A program made the translations under genes and the position numbers. This document shows positions 46,563 through 55,637 of a stretch of DNA of 64,000 nucleotides, piece after piece. Within the stretch, counting starts at the first letter, position 1. Each line of letters begins with the position of its first letter. Below the pieces are notes generated by a model that made no database searches, was not told the DNA's origin, and saw nothing but the letters and a program-made list of their open reading frames with translations. The DNA is from Modestobacter excelsi (GTDB taxonomy: Bacteria; Actinomycetota; Actinomycetes; Mycobacteriales; Geodermatophilaceae), in the NCBI RefSeq assembly GCF_005930495.1, contig NZ_SJEX01000001.1:1-64000 (forward strand), given 5' to 3'.

Positions 46563-47423
46563 TCAACTGCCCTGCCGCGGGGTCATCCCCATCCGGCTGA
46601 GCACGATGCTCTCGACCACCTGCACGAGGTCGTAGAGCACCAGCGACACCGCGGTGACCAGCACCACCGCCAACCAGACCAGCGAGAACTGCACCTGGGA
46701 GTAGGCGGTCTGGATGGTCGAGCCGATCCCGTCGCCGGTGGCCAGCCACTCGACCAGCAGCGCACCGGTCAGCGCACCGGGCACCGAGATGCGCACGGCG
46801 GCGAAGAAGGACGGGGCCGACGCGGGCAGCGCCACCGTGCGCAGCGCGGTGAGCGAGTTGCCGCCGTGGACGGTGATCACGTCGACCATCTGCGGCGATG
46901 CCGAGTGCAGGCCGAAGGCGATGTTCACCAGTGCCGGGAAGAGCACCACGATGCCGGCGACGACCGCGACCGTGGCGACGTCCCGGCCGAACACCAGGAT
47001 GATCAGCGGTGCCAGGGCGATGAGCGGCACCGAGCGCAGCAGCATCGCGACCGGCATCAGCGCGTGCTCGACGCCCTGGGACAGCCGGAACGCCGTGGCA
47101 CCCAGCAGCGCGACCACCAGCCCCGCGACGAACCCGATGAACGCGTGGACGAGGCTGACGCCGAGATCATCGCGCAGCAGCGCCAGGTGCTCGCCGGCGT
47201 CCTCGTCGGTGACCAGGTACGCCCACACGTCGGCCGGGCCCTTGGCGACGTAGGAGGAGATGCCGAACAGCTCGATGGCGCCGGTCCACAGCACCAGCAC
47301 GACCACCAGGGTCAGCGCGAAGGTCAGCAGCGAGCGGCCGAGCGCGCGCAGCACCTGCCGGCTGGCCTCCCGGCGGACCTCCCTGCGGCGCGCGGCCGTT
47401 CCGCTGGTCACGGCGTCCGGCAT
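46563..47423 (-). CDS. ABC importer permease (SsuC/TauC type), last gene
   Basis: 286 residues; six helices and the EAA-like loop HGGNSLTALRTVALPASAPSF. Begins MPDAVTSGTAARRR at ATG 47423, which shares one base with the upstream permease stop. Belongs to the NMT1/THI5 importer described at 49055. Confidence 0.9.
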   Translation of the reverse strand: MPDAVTSGTAARRREVRREASRQVLRALGRSLLTFALTLVVVLVLWTGAIELFGISSYVAKGPADVWAYLVTDEDAGEHLALLRDDLGVSLVHAFIGFVAGLVVALLGATAFRLSQGVEHALMPVAMLLRSVPLIALAPLIILVFGRDVATVAVVAGIVVLFPALVNIAFGLHSASPQMVDVITVHGGNSLTALRTVALPASAPSFFAAVRISVPGALTGALLVEWLATGDGIGSTIQTAYSQVQFSLVWLAVVLVTAVSLVLYDLVQVVESIVLSRMGMTPRQGS

Positions 47424-48223
47424 CAGCGCCCACCTCCTCTCGACCACGGCGTGATCAGCTGGGCGAGCAGCCCGAAGAACGCGAACCCGAGGATCGCCAC
47501 CGCGCCGCTGGCCAGCGCGATGCCCCACACGCGGGGGGCGTTGAGGCCCTGCTGGGCCGCGGTCATCGCCGGGCCGATGCCCAGGTCGACCTTGCCGAAG
47601 TACTCGCCCAGGACGGCGCCCAGGAAGGCGGCCGGGACGGCGATCTGCAGCGCGTTGAGGATGCCGGGGAGCGCCGCGACCAGGCGCACCTTGCGCAGCT
47701 GGGTGAGCCTGGTGCCGCCGTAGACCGACACGACGTCCAGCGCGGCCTGGTCGGCGGCCTTGAGCCCGAGCAGCGCACCGACGACGGTGGTGAAGAAGCA
47801 GCTGAGCGCGGCCAGGAAGACCGCCGTCCCGGACGGGTCACCGGGGTCCGGCGCCCCGGCGATGATGAGCACGAGCGGCCCGATCGCCACGATCGGGATG
47901 CAGTAGGTGATGGTGGCGACCTGCATGACCAGGCCCTCGCTGCGCGGGACGAGCAGCACGACGGCGGCCAGCAGCAGGGCCAGCGCGTTGCCCCACAGGA
48001 AGCCGCGGGCGGCCTCGTCGAGGGTGATGCCGACGTTCCGCCGGTAGAACGACCAGCCGTCGGTGGCCCACTGGCGGACCACCTCCGGCGGGGTGGGGAT
48101 CGCGTCGGCGTTCCCCGCGCCCACCCCGGAGAACAGGGTGACGGCCAGCAGCCACCACAGCGCGACCAGCACTCCGGTGCCCAGGACGCCGATCGCCCAG
48201 GCGGGCAGTCGCAGCCGGGACAT
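47423..48223 (-). CDS. ABC importer permease (SsuC/TauC type), first gene
   Basis: 266 residues, membrane part with VYGGTRLTQLRKVRLVAALP as the ATPase-contact loop. Two different permeases in one operon imply a heterodimeric channel. It starts 5 nt after the ATPase stop. Confidence 0.9.
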   Translation of the reverse strand: MSRLRLPAWAIGVLGTGVLVALWWLLAVTLFSGVGAGNADAIPTPPEVVRQWATDGWSFYRRNVGITLDEAARGFLWGNALALLLAAVVLLVPRSEGLVMQVATITYCIPIVAIGPLVLIIAGAPDPGDPSGTAVFLAALSCFFTTVVGALLGLKAADQAALDVVSVYGGTRLTQLRKVRLVAALPGILNALQIAVPAAFLGAVLGEYFGKVDLGIGPAMTAAQQGLNAPRVWGIALASGAVAILGFAFFGLLAQLITPWSRGGGR

Positions 48224-48228
48224 CGCGG

Positions 48229-49050
48229 TCAGCCGTCGGCCGCTGCGCCGCCGGCGCCGAAGAGCAGCTCGGAGGCCTGGTCCACATAGGCGTGGAACTC
48301 CGGCGTCCGCTGCATCTGCGGCGTGCGGGGGCGGGGCAGGTCGATGTCGATGACCGCGGAGACCCGGCCGGGCCGCGGGCTCATCACCGCGACCTGGTCG
48401 GACAGGAACACGGCCTCGGTGATGCCGTGGGTGACCATCAGCGTGGTCGCCGGCTTCTCCGTCCAGATCCGGAGCAGCTCCAGGTTCAGCCTCTGCCGGG
48501 TCATGTCGTCCAGGGCGCCGAAGGGCTCGTCGAGCAGCAGCACCGTGGGCCTGAGGATGAGCGAGCGGGCGATCGAGACCCGCTGCCGCATGCCACCGGA
48601 CAGCTGGGCGGGCTTGGCGTCCTCGAAGCCCTCGAGACCGACCAGCGCGACCATCTCCCGCAGGTACGCCTCGTCGACCCGCTGACCGGACACCTCGAAG
48701 GGCAGCCGGATGTTGGACAGCACGCTGCGCCACGGCAGCAGGGCCGCGTCCTGGAACGCGATGCCCAGCTGGTGGCCGCGGCGCAGTTCCTGCGGGGTCT
48801 TGCCGTCGACCCGGATCGAGCCGCTGGTCGGCTCCTCGAGTCCGGCGAGGATGCGCAGGACGGTCGACTTGCCGCAGCCCGACGGCCCGAGCAGCGACAG
48901 GAAGGTCCCCTGGGCGGTGTGCAGGTCAGCGTCCTGCAGCGCGGTCACCGACCGGCTGCGCATGCTGAAGACCTTGGTCAGCCCGGAGACCTGCACCCCG
49001 GTGCCCCGGGCGGCACCCGGGGCGCCGGCGGTGCTGGCGAGCTCCGTCAC
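48229..49050 (-). CDS. ABC importer ATPase (SsuB/TauB type)
   Basis: 273 residues: Walker [21 protein letters not shown]-loop [15 protein letters not shown], signature [15 protein letters not shown], Walker [14 protein letters not shown] and the switch THGITEA. GTG 49050 chosen because it lies 4 nt after the binding-protein stop; upstream residues in that frame are a Ser/Thr/Pro-rich shadow. Confidence 0.92.
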   Translation of the reverse strand: MTELASTAGAPGAARGTGVQVSGLTKVFSMRSRSVTALQDADLHTAQGTFLSLLGPSGCGKSTVLRILAGLEEPTSGSIRVDGKTPQELRRGHQLGIAFQDAALLPWRSVLSNIRLPFEVSGQRVDEAYLREMVALVGLEGFEDAKPAQLSGGMRQRVSIARSLILRPTVLLLDEPFGALDDMTRQRLNLELLRIWTEKPATTLMVTHGITEAVFLSDQVAVMSPRPGRVSAVIDIDLPRPRTPQMQRTPEFHAYVDQASELLFGAGGAAADG

Positions 49051-49054
49051 GGCC

Positions 49055-50131
49055 TCAGCCGGCGTAGTCGACGAGGTCGGGGTGCTCCTCGTAGACCTCG
49101 TCGAGCAGGGACAGGTCGAACAGGTCGTCGGCGGAGACGTCGATGCCGGCACCGGCCAGGCTCTTCAGGGTCTCCTGCTGCAGCTCGTCGGAGATGGTGA
49201 ACAGGCCGTCGGCATCGGTGTCGCTGGAGGTGATGAGCTGGTCGTTGGCGACCTGCGCCGACTGGACCTCGTTCTCCTCGACCAGGCCGAGGTCCGAGCC
49301 GTAGTCGGCGAGGGCCAGGTCGATGGCGGCGGCCGGGTCCGCGATGGCGTCGGTCCACCCCTTGATCTCGGCGACCAGGAAGTCCTTGAGCATCTCCCGG
49401 TCCTCGGCGATCGTCTGGTCGGTGGCGGTGAAGGTCTCGGCCACGAACGGGAGGCCGTTGTCGGCGAAGGGCAGGTTGGTGACCGGCTTGCCCTGCGCCG
49501 CGACGGTGATCGACTCGTTGGTCAGATAGGCGACGAAGCCGTCGACCTCGCCGTTGACCAGGACCGAGGGGTCGTACTGCACCGGGACGATGGTCAGCTC
49601 GCCCTCGTCGATCCCGTTGGCGGCCAGCAGTGCCTTGAACAGGCTGGTGTTGGAGTCCTGCACGCCGATCTTCTTGCCCACCATGTCCTGCGGCGTGGCG
49701 ATGTTGCCGCCGTCGGCCAGCGACAGGATGGTGAACGGGTTCTTCTGGTACGTCGTGCCGATGATCTTCACCGGTGCGTCCTCGTTGGCGACCGCGGTGC
49801 CGATGGAGACCGCGTCGCTCAGCGCCACCTGCACCGAGCCCTGCACCAGCTCCGCGACGCCGGTCGAGGGGCCGGCGACCAGGTTGACGGCGGAGAACCC
49901 GGCGTCGGTGTAGTAGCCGTTGGAGTCGGCCAGGTACTCGCCGGCGAACTCGGCGTTCTTGATCCAGGACAGCTGCAGGCTCAGCTCACCGTGGCCGTCC
50001 TCGGCGCCGCCGGAGGAGCTGGCGTCGGCGTCGTCGCTCCCGCAGGCCGCCAGGGCGAGGACGAGGCCGGCGGCGGTGACCGCGGCGGCGGTGCGCCTGG
50101 TGTTCCGGCCAGGGGAGGTGGGCAGGCTCAT
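49055..50131 (-). CDS. NMT1/THI5-type substrate-binding lipoprotein
   Basis: 358 residues; signal peptide with lipobox LALAACGS, then the SsuA/THI5-like fold: [58 protein letters not shown]. Homologues bind thiamine pyrimidine precursors, riboflavin, sulfonates or nitrate; [13 protein letters not shown] is common to pyrimidine-type members. First gene of a four-gene importer operon; substrate unknown. The gene downstream of a terminator from the amide operon suggests separate control. Confidence 0.9.
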   Translation of the reverse strand: MSLPTSPGRNTRRTAAAVTAAGLVLALAACGSDDADASSSGGAEDGHGELSLQLSWIKNAEFAGEYLADSNGYYTDAGFSAVNLVAGPSTGVAELVQGSVQVALSDAVSIGTAVANEDAPVKIIGTTYQKNPFTILSLADGGNIATPQDMVGKKIGVQDSNTSLFKALLAANGIDEGELTIVPVQYDPSVLVNGEVDGFVAYLTNESITVAAQGKPVTNLPFADNGLPFVAETFTATDQTIAEDREMLKDFLVAEIKGWTDAIADPAAAIDLALADYGSDLGLVEENEVQSAQVANDQLITSSDTDADGLFTISDELQQETLKSLAGAGIDVSADDLFDLSLLDEVYEEHPDLVDYAG

Positions 50132-50290
50132 GGAGGTCCTCGCTCGACGTCGTGTTCGGGTGGCACCAGACCCGCCGCCGATCACCGGCGGGGTGCGGGT
50201 CGAACTCCAACCGACGCAGATGTCGGTCGAGCGGGCATTGTGTTTCGGCGCCGTGAAGCACGTCGGAGGAAGGTCACAGTTCCGACAAGG

Positions 50291-50331
50291 CCGGGGTCCC
50301 GGGCCAGCCGGAGCGGGCCCGGGGACCCCGG
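50291..50331 (-). terminator. Hairpin terminator of amide operon
   Basis: GC-rich arms 50291-50305 and 50315-50331 pair along about 15 bp with one bulge, beginning at the formamidase stop (50332). No T-run follows. The remaining sequence to 50131 should hold the importer promoter. Confidence 0.65.
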
Positions 50332-51354
50332 TCAGCGCTGCGCGAGGTAGGCGGCAGCCGTGTCGCGGAGCCGGGCGTGGACGCCGTCGAACGCGGCCGC
50401 GCCGGGCAGGTACCGCTTCGCCAGCTTGGCCACCATCGTGTAGTTGGTGTCCACGACGTTGCCAGCCGGCGCCAGCCCGGCCTGGCTGACCAGCTGGTAG
50501 GCGTCGAGGGTGTCCCAGCCGGTCAGCTCCGCCGCCCAGCCGACCAGGTCGCGCTGGCTGACCCGGTAGGCGTCCTCCAGCGGGCGCACCGAGCCGGTCG
50601 ACATCAGGAACTCGTCGCTCTCCAGCCGGGGCCACGCCGGTGCGCCGCCCTTGACAAGGTCGACGACGACGACCGTGCGCATGGCCGCCTCGACCGCGGT
50701 GCCGCAGGCCTCGCCCTCGCCCTGCCGGCAGTGCCCGTCGCCGAGCGAGAGCTGCGCGCCGGGCACGTTGACCCCCAGGTAGACCGTGGTGCCGGCCCGC
50801 AGCTCAGGGGTGTCCATGTTGCCGCCGTGCGCCGCCGGGGTGATCGACATGAACACCTGGCCGGCGGCCGGGGCCACGCCGAGGGTCCCGTGCATCGGGT
50901 CCAGCGGCAGCTCCACCTCCGGGCCGCCGCGGCGCGGCCGGAACAGGCAGGTGCCCCGCTCCCGGTCGACCTCGTAGACCCAGACGACCTCCTCGAGCGG
51001 GTCGTGCAGCATCGCCGTCTCGTGGGTGGCGGTCAGCGCCCCGAAGTGCGGGAACGTCGTGGAGACCGCCCAGTCCCGGGCCGGTGCGATGTCCACGACG
51101 TGCACCGCCAGGGTGTCGCCTGGCTCGGCGCCCTCCACGTGCACCGGCCCGGTCACCGGGTTGAGGTAGGGGAACTCGCAGACCTGGCTGGGCAGGTCCT
51201 CGACCGAGCGCACCCGGCCGCCGAAGCAGTCCTCGGTGGTCAGCTCGACCACCGTGCCGGGGCGGACCCGCAGCAGCGGCTCCGCGCCGCCGAAGACGTA
51301 GCGGAGCTGGTCCGGTGCCGGGTCGAGCGGGACGACCTCCAGCTGGGCCGTCAC
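50332..51354 (-). CDS. Formamidase/acetamidase
   Basis: 340 residues, FmdA_AmdA family (EC 3.5.1.49 or 3.5.1.4): TEDCFGGRVRSVEDLP, NPVTGPVHVEGAEPGDTLAV, HGGNMDTPELRAGTTVYLGV and SLGDGHCRQGEGEACGTAVE. Releases ammonia from short amides. GAGGAGGAGAG before GTG 51354, which overlaps the permease stop as GTGA. End of the amide operon. Confidence 0.95.
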   Translation of the reverse strand: MTAQLEVVPLDPAPDQLRYVFGGAEPLLRVRPGTVVELTTEDCFGGRVRSVEDLPSQVCEFPYLNPVTGPVHVEGAEPGDTLAVHVVDIAPARDWAVSTTFPHFGALTATHETAMLHDPLEEVVWVYEVDRERGTCLFRPRRGGPEVELPLDPMHGTLGVAPAAGQVFMSITPAAHGGNMDTPELRAGTTVYLGVNVPGAQLSLGDGHCRQGEGEACGTAVEAAMRTVVVVDLVKGGAPAWPRLESDEFLMSTGSVRPLEDAYRVSQRDLVGWAAELTGWDTLDAYQLVSQAGLAPAGNVVDTNYTMVAKLAKRYLPGAAAFDGVHARLRDTAAAYLAQR

Positions 51355-52772
51355 CTCTCCTCCTCGGCCAGCACGGGCTTGCGGCCGGTGACCAGCAGGA
51401 AGACCAGCAGCCCGAGGCCGATGGCCAGCCACACGAAGCCGAGCTCCTGGGCGGCCACCTTCGCGTTGTAGATGACGTAGGCCAGGATCGCGAAGCCGAT
51501 GACGGGCACGACCAGGTGCCGCCACCAGTCCCGGCTCTTCTGCCGGACCACGTAGTGCACGACGACCGAGACGTGCAGCAGCAGGAACGCCGACAGGGCG
51601 CCGAAGTTGACCAGCGTGGACAGCAGCGAGATGCCGTCGTCCCGGCTGTTCATGTAGAGGCCCAGCACCAGGCTGACCGCGGCCACCAGCAGCGTGGCGT
51701 TGACCGGCACCCGGCGGGTCGGGTGCACCTTCGCCAGGAACGACGGCAGCTGCCGGTCGCGGGCCATCGCGAACAGCAGCCGTGAGGTCGCCGCCTGCGC
51801 GACCAGCGAGTTCGCGAAGCCCCAGGCGATCGCGGTGGCGACCGCGGTGACCACGTACAGCCAGTGACCGCTGGCCGCCTCGGCGGCGTCGTAGAACGCT
51901 GTGCCGCCGGCGTCACCCTCGGAGATCAGGGTGTCGGGGGCGGGCACCAGCAGGGCGGCGATCCAGGTCTGCACGATGAACAACGTCCCGGCCAGGGCGA
52001 GCGCGGCGATCATCGACTTGCCGATCGAGCGGGCCGAGTCGCGGTTCTCCTCGGCCAGCGTCGAGATGCCGTCGAAGCCGAGGAAGCTCAGCACCGCGAT
52101 CGAGACGGCGCCGAAGACCAGGCTGAAGGAGAACGTGTCGCTGTTGTAGATCGGGGTCAGCGCGTCCAGGCCGTTGCCCTTCCCGGCGGCCAGCGCGATC
52201 ACGCCGATCACCAGGAACACCGCGAGCACGATGAGCTCGCCGATCAGCATCAGCTTGTTGATCCGCGCGGTGAACTCGATGCCGAGGTAGTTGACGACGG
52301 TGTTGAGGACGACGAAGCCGACCAGCCACACCCAGACCGGGATGCCGCTGACGATCGCGTTCATGGCCACGGCGGCGATCAGGTAGAGCAGGCCGGGGAC
52401 GAGCACGTAGTCCAGCAGGATCATCCAACCGGCCAGGAACCCGACCGGCTGGGCGATGCCGCGGCCGGCGTAGGTGTACACCGAGCCGGCCATCGGGAAG
52501 GCCCGGGACATCTGCGAGTACGAGGCCGCGGTGAAGGCCATGGCGAGCCCGCCGACGGCGTAGGCGAGCGCGATCATCCCGCCCGAGGCCTGGAAGACGC
52601 TGCCGAAGATGCCGAACGGCGCGATCGGGACCATGAAGACCAGGCCGTAGACCAGCAGGTCGGTGAAGCTCAGCGAGCGCTTCAGCTCCTGGTGGTACCC
52701 GAACGCCTCGACGCCCGGGGTGTCCTCGCCGGTGCTGACGGCCGGTGGCCGGGTGGTGCGGGGGTCGGTCAC
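51351..52772 (-). CDS. APC-superfamily permease
   Basis: 473 residues, about twelve membrane helices. FTDLLVYGLVFMVPIAPFGI begins helix 1, and SFLGFDGISTLAEENRD is the conserved segment after helix 6. Likely carries an amide, amine or amino acid that feeds the linked amidase. GTG 52772. Middle gene between the AmiC-like sensor and the amidase. Confidence 0.93.
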   Translation of the reverse strand: MTDPRTTRPPAVSTGEDTPGVEAFGYHQELKRSLSFTDLLVYGLVFMVPIAPFGIFGSVFQASGGMIALAYAVGGLAMAFTAASYSQMSRAFPMAGSVYTYAGRGIAQPVGFLAGWMILLDYVLVPGLLYLIAAVAMNAIVSGIPVWVWLVGFVVLNTVVNYLGIEFTARINKLMLIGELIVLAVFLVIGVIALAAGKGNGLDALTPIYNSDTFSFSLVFGAVSIAVLSFLGFDGISTLAEENRDSARSIGKSMIAALALAGTLFIVQTWIAALLVPAPDTLISEGDAGGTAFYDAAEAASGHWLYVVTAVATAIAWGFANSLVAQAATSRLLFAMARDRQLPSFLAKVHPTRRVPVNATLLVAAVSLVLGLYMNSRDDGISLLSTLVNFGALSAFLLLHVSVVVHYVVRQKSRDWWRHLVVPVIGFAILAYVIYNAKVAAQELGFVWLAIGLGLLVFLLVTGRKPVLAEEER

Positions 52773-52859
52773 GAGGACTCCTCTCGACTGCCGGCCCTCG
52801 GCCGGACGGGTGGAGAGTAGGACGAAGTTGTTTCCAGGTGGAAACTCGTCCTCCGGTGG

Positions 52860-53906
52860 TCAGCCGGCGGCCACCTCGGTGAAGGACAACCCGTCTGCGC
52901 GCGCCAGCCTCGGCGGCGGGGGAGGAGGCGGCGGCTGCGTCCCGCCGCCGGTCGACAGCAGGGCGCAGGCCAGCCGGACGCCGTCGTAGAGCCCGCGGGC
53001 GTACGCGCAGACGACCGGGGCGTCGGCCCCGGCACGGCGGGCGTGCCGTTCCTGCAGCGCGAGCTGCCCCTCGTCGCCGGAGGCCGGGGTGGCGGCGAAG
53101 GACGGCATCGTGGCGTACAGCTCCCCGGTGGCGTCCCCGCCGAGTGCGTAGAGGCCGTTCTCCTCCAGCGCGCCGGACAGCCGCACCACCCGGCGGTCCA
53201 GGCCGGCGCGGGCGAACTCCCGGTGGAACAGCGCGAGGTCCCGACCCACCAGGCTGAGCAGGACGGCGTCCGCGCGGCTGCGCACGACGAGGTCCAGCAG
53301 CGGGTTGGGGTCCCCGGGACCGAAGGGCACCAGCGCCTCGCCGACGACCTGGGCGCCGAGCCCGGCCAGCGTCGTGCGGGCGGCACGGTGCACCGCACGC
53401 GGCCAGACGTAGTCGGTGCCCAGCAGCACCCAGCGGGTGGCCCGGCGGCGGGTCACCAGCCAGGCCAGCGCGGCGGCGTGCTGGGCGTGCGGGCCGAGAC
53501 CGGTCCGCCGGACGCCGGGCAGGCTGCGCCCGCCCTCGTGCGGCGGGGTGAAGACGTAGGTGCCGCGGCCGGCCCACGCCCGGGCGACCGAGCGGTGCAC
53601 GTCGCTGGTGTGGAAGCCGACGAGGCTGTCGAACACGCCGGCCTCCCGCAGCGCGAGCGCCTCGGCGGCGACGACGTCCGGCGCGCGACCGGAGTCCACG
53701 GGCACCAGCTCGACCCGCCGCCCGGACGCCCCGCCGGTCTCGGTGCACTCCTCGGCGGCCAGCGCCGCGAGGTCCAGCGCCGAGGGCGCGGTCAGGGCGA
53801 GCGGCCCGGACAGCGGCACGGCCAGGCCGATCCGGACGGCGTCGGGTGCGGGACCGGAGACGAGGACGTCCCAGGGGTCCCGCAGCGGAGCCGGGTCGCC
53901 ACGCAC
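52860..53906 (-). CDS. AmiC-like amide-sensing periplasmic-binding-fold protein
   Basis: 348 residues from GTG 53906, no signal peptide, type I binding-protein fold (VRIGLAVPLSGPLALT, VDSGRAPDVVAAEALALREA, VLLGTDYVWPRAVHRAA, LSLVGRDLALFHREFARAG). AmiC in Pseudomonas is a cytoplasmic amide sensor; gene order supports that role. GTG 53906 is favoured because GATACT lies 7 nt upstream (leaderless); ATG 53930 in frame is the alternative. A Pro-run (PPPPPPPP) lies near the C terminus. Confidence 0.85.
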   Translation of the reverse strand: MRGDPAPLRDPWDVLVSGPAPDAVRIGLAVPLSGPLALTAPSALDLAALAAEECTETGGASGRRVELVPVDSGRAPDVVAAEALALREAGVFDSLVGFHTSDVHRSVARAWAGRGTYVFTPPHEGGRSLPGVRRTGLGPHAQHAAALAWLVTRRRATRWVLLGTDYVWPRAVHRAARTTLAGLGAQVVGEALVPFGPGDPNPLLDLVVRSRADAVLLSLVGRDLALFHREFARAGLDRRVVRLSGALEENGLYALGGDATGELYATMPSFAATPASGDEGQLALQERHARRAGADAPVVCAYARGLYDGVRLACALLSTGGGTQPPPPPPPPRLARADGLSFTEVAAG

Positions 53907-53913
53907 GCAGTTG

Positions 53914-53921
53914 AGTATCGT
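53914..53921. promoter_or_regulatory. Overlapping divergent -10 boxes
   Basis: On the plus strand TATCGT (53916-53921) is 7 nt before ATG 53929 of the MarR gene; on the minus strand GATACT (complement of 53914-53919) is 7 nt before GTG 53906 of the AmiC-like gene. The two boxes share four bases, so polymerase should serve one direction at a time. Confidence 0.55.
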
Positions 53922-53928
53922 CAGCCGC

Positions 53929-54372
53929 ATGCCGGGGCGAGAGGTGGACACCTCCGCCGCTCCGCGCGCGGACCTCGTCGAGCTGCTCACCGCCACGTCG
54001 CGGCGGGTCTCCCGGGCGGTCGCCGGGGCGCTCGCGGAGGACGGCGGCACGCTGGACGGCTACCGCGTGCTCCGCCTGCTGGCCGCCTCGCCCGGCCGCA
54101 CGATGGGCCAGCTGGTCGCCACGCTGCACCTGCCCGGACCCACCGCCACCAGGGTGGTCGACGGTCTCGTGGACTCCGCCCTCGCCTACCGGCTCCCCGA
54201 CCCCGCCGACCGGCGCCGGGTGGTCGTGCACGCCTCGGCGCTCGGCCGCACCCGGCTGGCGCGGTGGGAGGGGCTGGTCGCCGCGCAGGAGGCCGCGCTG
54301 GCCCGGTCGCTGGGCGAGGACCGGGTGGGTGCGCTGGTCGCGGCCCTGGCCGAGTTCGTGGACCGAGGGTGA
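53929..54372 (+). CDS. MarR-family regulator
   Basis: 147 residues, winged helix: GYRVLRLLAASPGRTMGQLV ATLHLPGPTATRVVDGLVDS and the wing RLPDPADRRRVVVHAS. Divergent from the amide operon with a shared promoter, so it probably controls it. ATG 53929 follows TATCGT; leaderless. Confidence 0.92.
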   Translation: MPGREVDTSAAPRADLVELLTATSRRVSRAVAGALAEDGGTLDGYRVLRLLAASPGRTMGQLVATLHLPGPTATRVVDGLVDSALAYRLPDPADRRRVVVHASALGRTRLARWEGLVAAQEAALARSLGEDRVGALVAALAEFVDRG

Positions 54373-54409
54373 GCCGGCGGTCCGCTGGCCGGCTCCGGCC
54401 AGCATGATT

Positions 54410-54439
54410 GGGACGATGTGGTGCCGGGCACATCGTCCC
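54410..54439 (+). terminator. 11-bp perfect hairpin before small gene
   Basis: GGGACGATGTG (54410-54420) and CACATCGTCCC (54429-54439), 8-nt loop, ends 1 nt before GTG 54441. It is either a terminator of marR or a structure that hides the next start. Confidence 0.5.
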
Positions 54440-54440
54440 C

Positions 54441-54695
54441 GTGAGCACGTACGCCGTCGGTTTCTCCCGTCCCGATCGTCGGTCGTGGGCTCAGCCGGCG
54501 GACCAGGCCATGTCGTGGCACGCGGTGGAGGCCCACCGCCCGGCTGACGAGCTCGACGGCGAGGTCGAGCTGGCCGTGTGCGGCGCGATCGTGCAGATCT
54601 GGGGCACGCAGGACTGGGACCGGGTGAGCGCGGGCCGCTCCGCCTGCGCGGAGTGCCGGCAGCGCACCGCCCCGGCCCTCCGCTCCGTGGGCTGA
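54441..54695 (+). CDS. Small Cys-containing hypothetical protein
   Basis: 84 residues: MSTYAVGFSRPDRRSWAQPA, then SWHAVEAHRPADELDGEVEL, AVCGAIVQIWGTQDW and SACAECRQRT; Cys, CxxC and His may bind a metal. GTG 54441 lies directly behind a stable hairpin, so ATG 54510 is a possible start. Not recognised. Confidence 0.6.
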   Translation: MSTYAVGFSRPDRRSWAQPADQAMSWHAVEAHRPADELDGEVELAVCGAIVQIWGTQDWDRVSAGRSACAECRQRTAPALRSVG

Positions 54696-54715
54696 CGCGC
54701 GGGGTCACTCCCGGG

Positions 54716-55144
54716 TCACGGCGCGGGCACGACCACCAGTGCGTGTGCATCGCCGCCGCACTCGGTCTGCCGGGGCCCCAGCGGCTCGTAGGTGACGGGG
54801 ACCCGCCGGTGCGCCACGACGTCGCCGGTGGCAGTCGAGCTGACCACGACGTCCACCTCCGCTGGTCGCAGCACGGTGTAGACGAGCACGCTGCTGGTCG
54901 CGGGCGCGCCCACCGGGCCGTCGAGGAAGCCGCACCCGGTGTCGGTGTCCGGCGGACAGCCGACGGTCACCACCAGGTCCTCCAGCGACGTCCACGCCGG
55001 ATCGAGCCCGACCGAGATGCTCGCGGCGAAGGTGGTGGACGGGCACAGCGGGTGGCCGCAGCCGGCACACGCGGTGACCACTGTCCCCAGGCAGCCCAGG
55101 GCCCAGCCCCAGCCGTGGTCCGGCATGCGGGTGGTGGTCGGCAC
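54716..55144 (-). CDS. Hypothetical Cys-rich exported protein
   Basis: 142 residues. GWGWALGCLGTVVTACAGCG looks like a short signal region with cysteines, followed by a beta-rich domain with further cysteines (GCPPDTDTGCGFLDG, TECGG). A lipoprotein or disulfide-bonded envelope protein is possible. Start GTG 55144; ATG 55126 is an alternative. Function unknown. Confidence 0.6.
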   Translation of the reverse strand: MPTTTRMPDHGWGWALGCLGTVVTACAGCGHPLCPSTTFAASISVGLDPAWTSLEDLVVTVGCPPDTDTGCGFLDGPVGAPATSSVLVYTVLRPAEVDVVVSSTATGDVVAHRRVPVTYEPLGPRQTECGGDAHALVVVPAP

Positions 55145-55253
55145 GGCCGTCCTCCCGAGGGGTGGTCGGGCCCCAGGATGACGCCGGGACCGGTGCAGCG
55201 GAAGGCGCTGTCCTCCGCGTCGTGGGGACGGGCGCGGAGGGCGGACCCCGGCA

Positions 55254-55463
55254 TCAGCAGGCGGCGCCGACCGTCGCGTTCGCGCAGGTGCCGTCGTAGG
55301 CGGGCAGGTCGGGGAAGCCCGGCACGGCTGCCGTGGTGTCGCGGGTCAGCAGCACGACGGCCAGCGTGACGGCGACCGCCACCAGGACCATCGCCATGAC
55401 GACGGTGAGGGCGCGGTGGGCGCCGGCCCAGCCGGCGCCCGGGACGTGGGTGATCGCGGACAT
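55254..55463 (-). CDS. Small single-helix membrane protein
   Basis: 69 residues from ATG 55463 with GGAAGGAA upstream: one helix (LTVVMAMVLVAVAVTLAVVL) and an outer tail with two cysteines (DGTCANATVGAAC). Not recognised. Confidence 0.65.
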   Translation of the reverse strand: MSAITHVPGAGWAGAHRALTVVMAMVLVAVAVTLAVVLLTRDTTAAVPGFPDLPAYDGTCANATVGAAC

Positions 55464-55637
55464 CGGGGTTCCTTCCGGCCGCGGGTGCGGCTCGCTGGAC
55501 GGGGTGCGGATCCCGGCCTGGCTGACCGGCGCAGCACCAGGCTCCGCATCCGGCCCTCCGCGGGGTATACGCACTCAGGCGTATTCCGCCGGCCGTCGTC
55601 CCGGCCTACCGTCGGTCCGTCGGCTGGAGGGGAGCCC

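Noticed and set aside
50132-50290. Riboswitch before the THI5-type importer
   Set aside because: I could not find the conserved THI-box or FMN-box elements in the leader.
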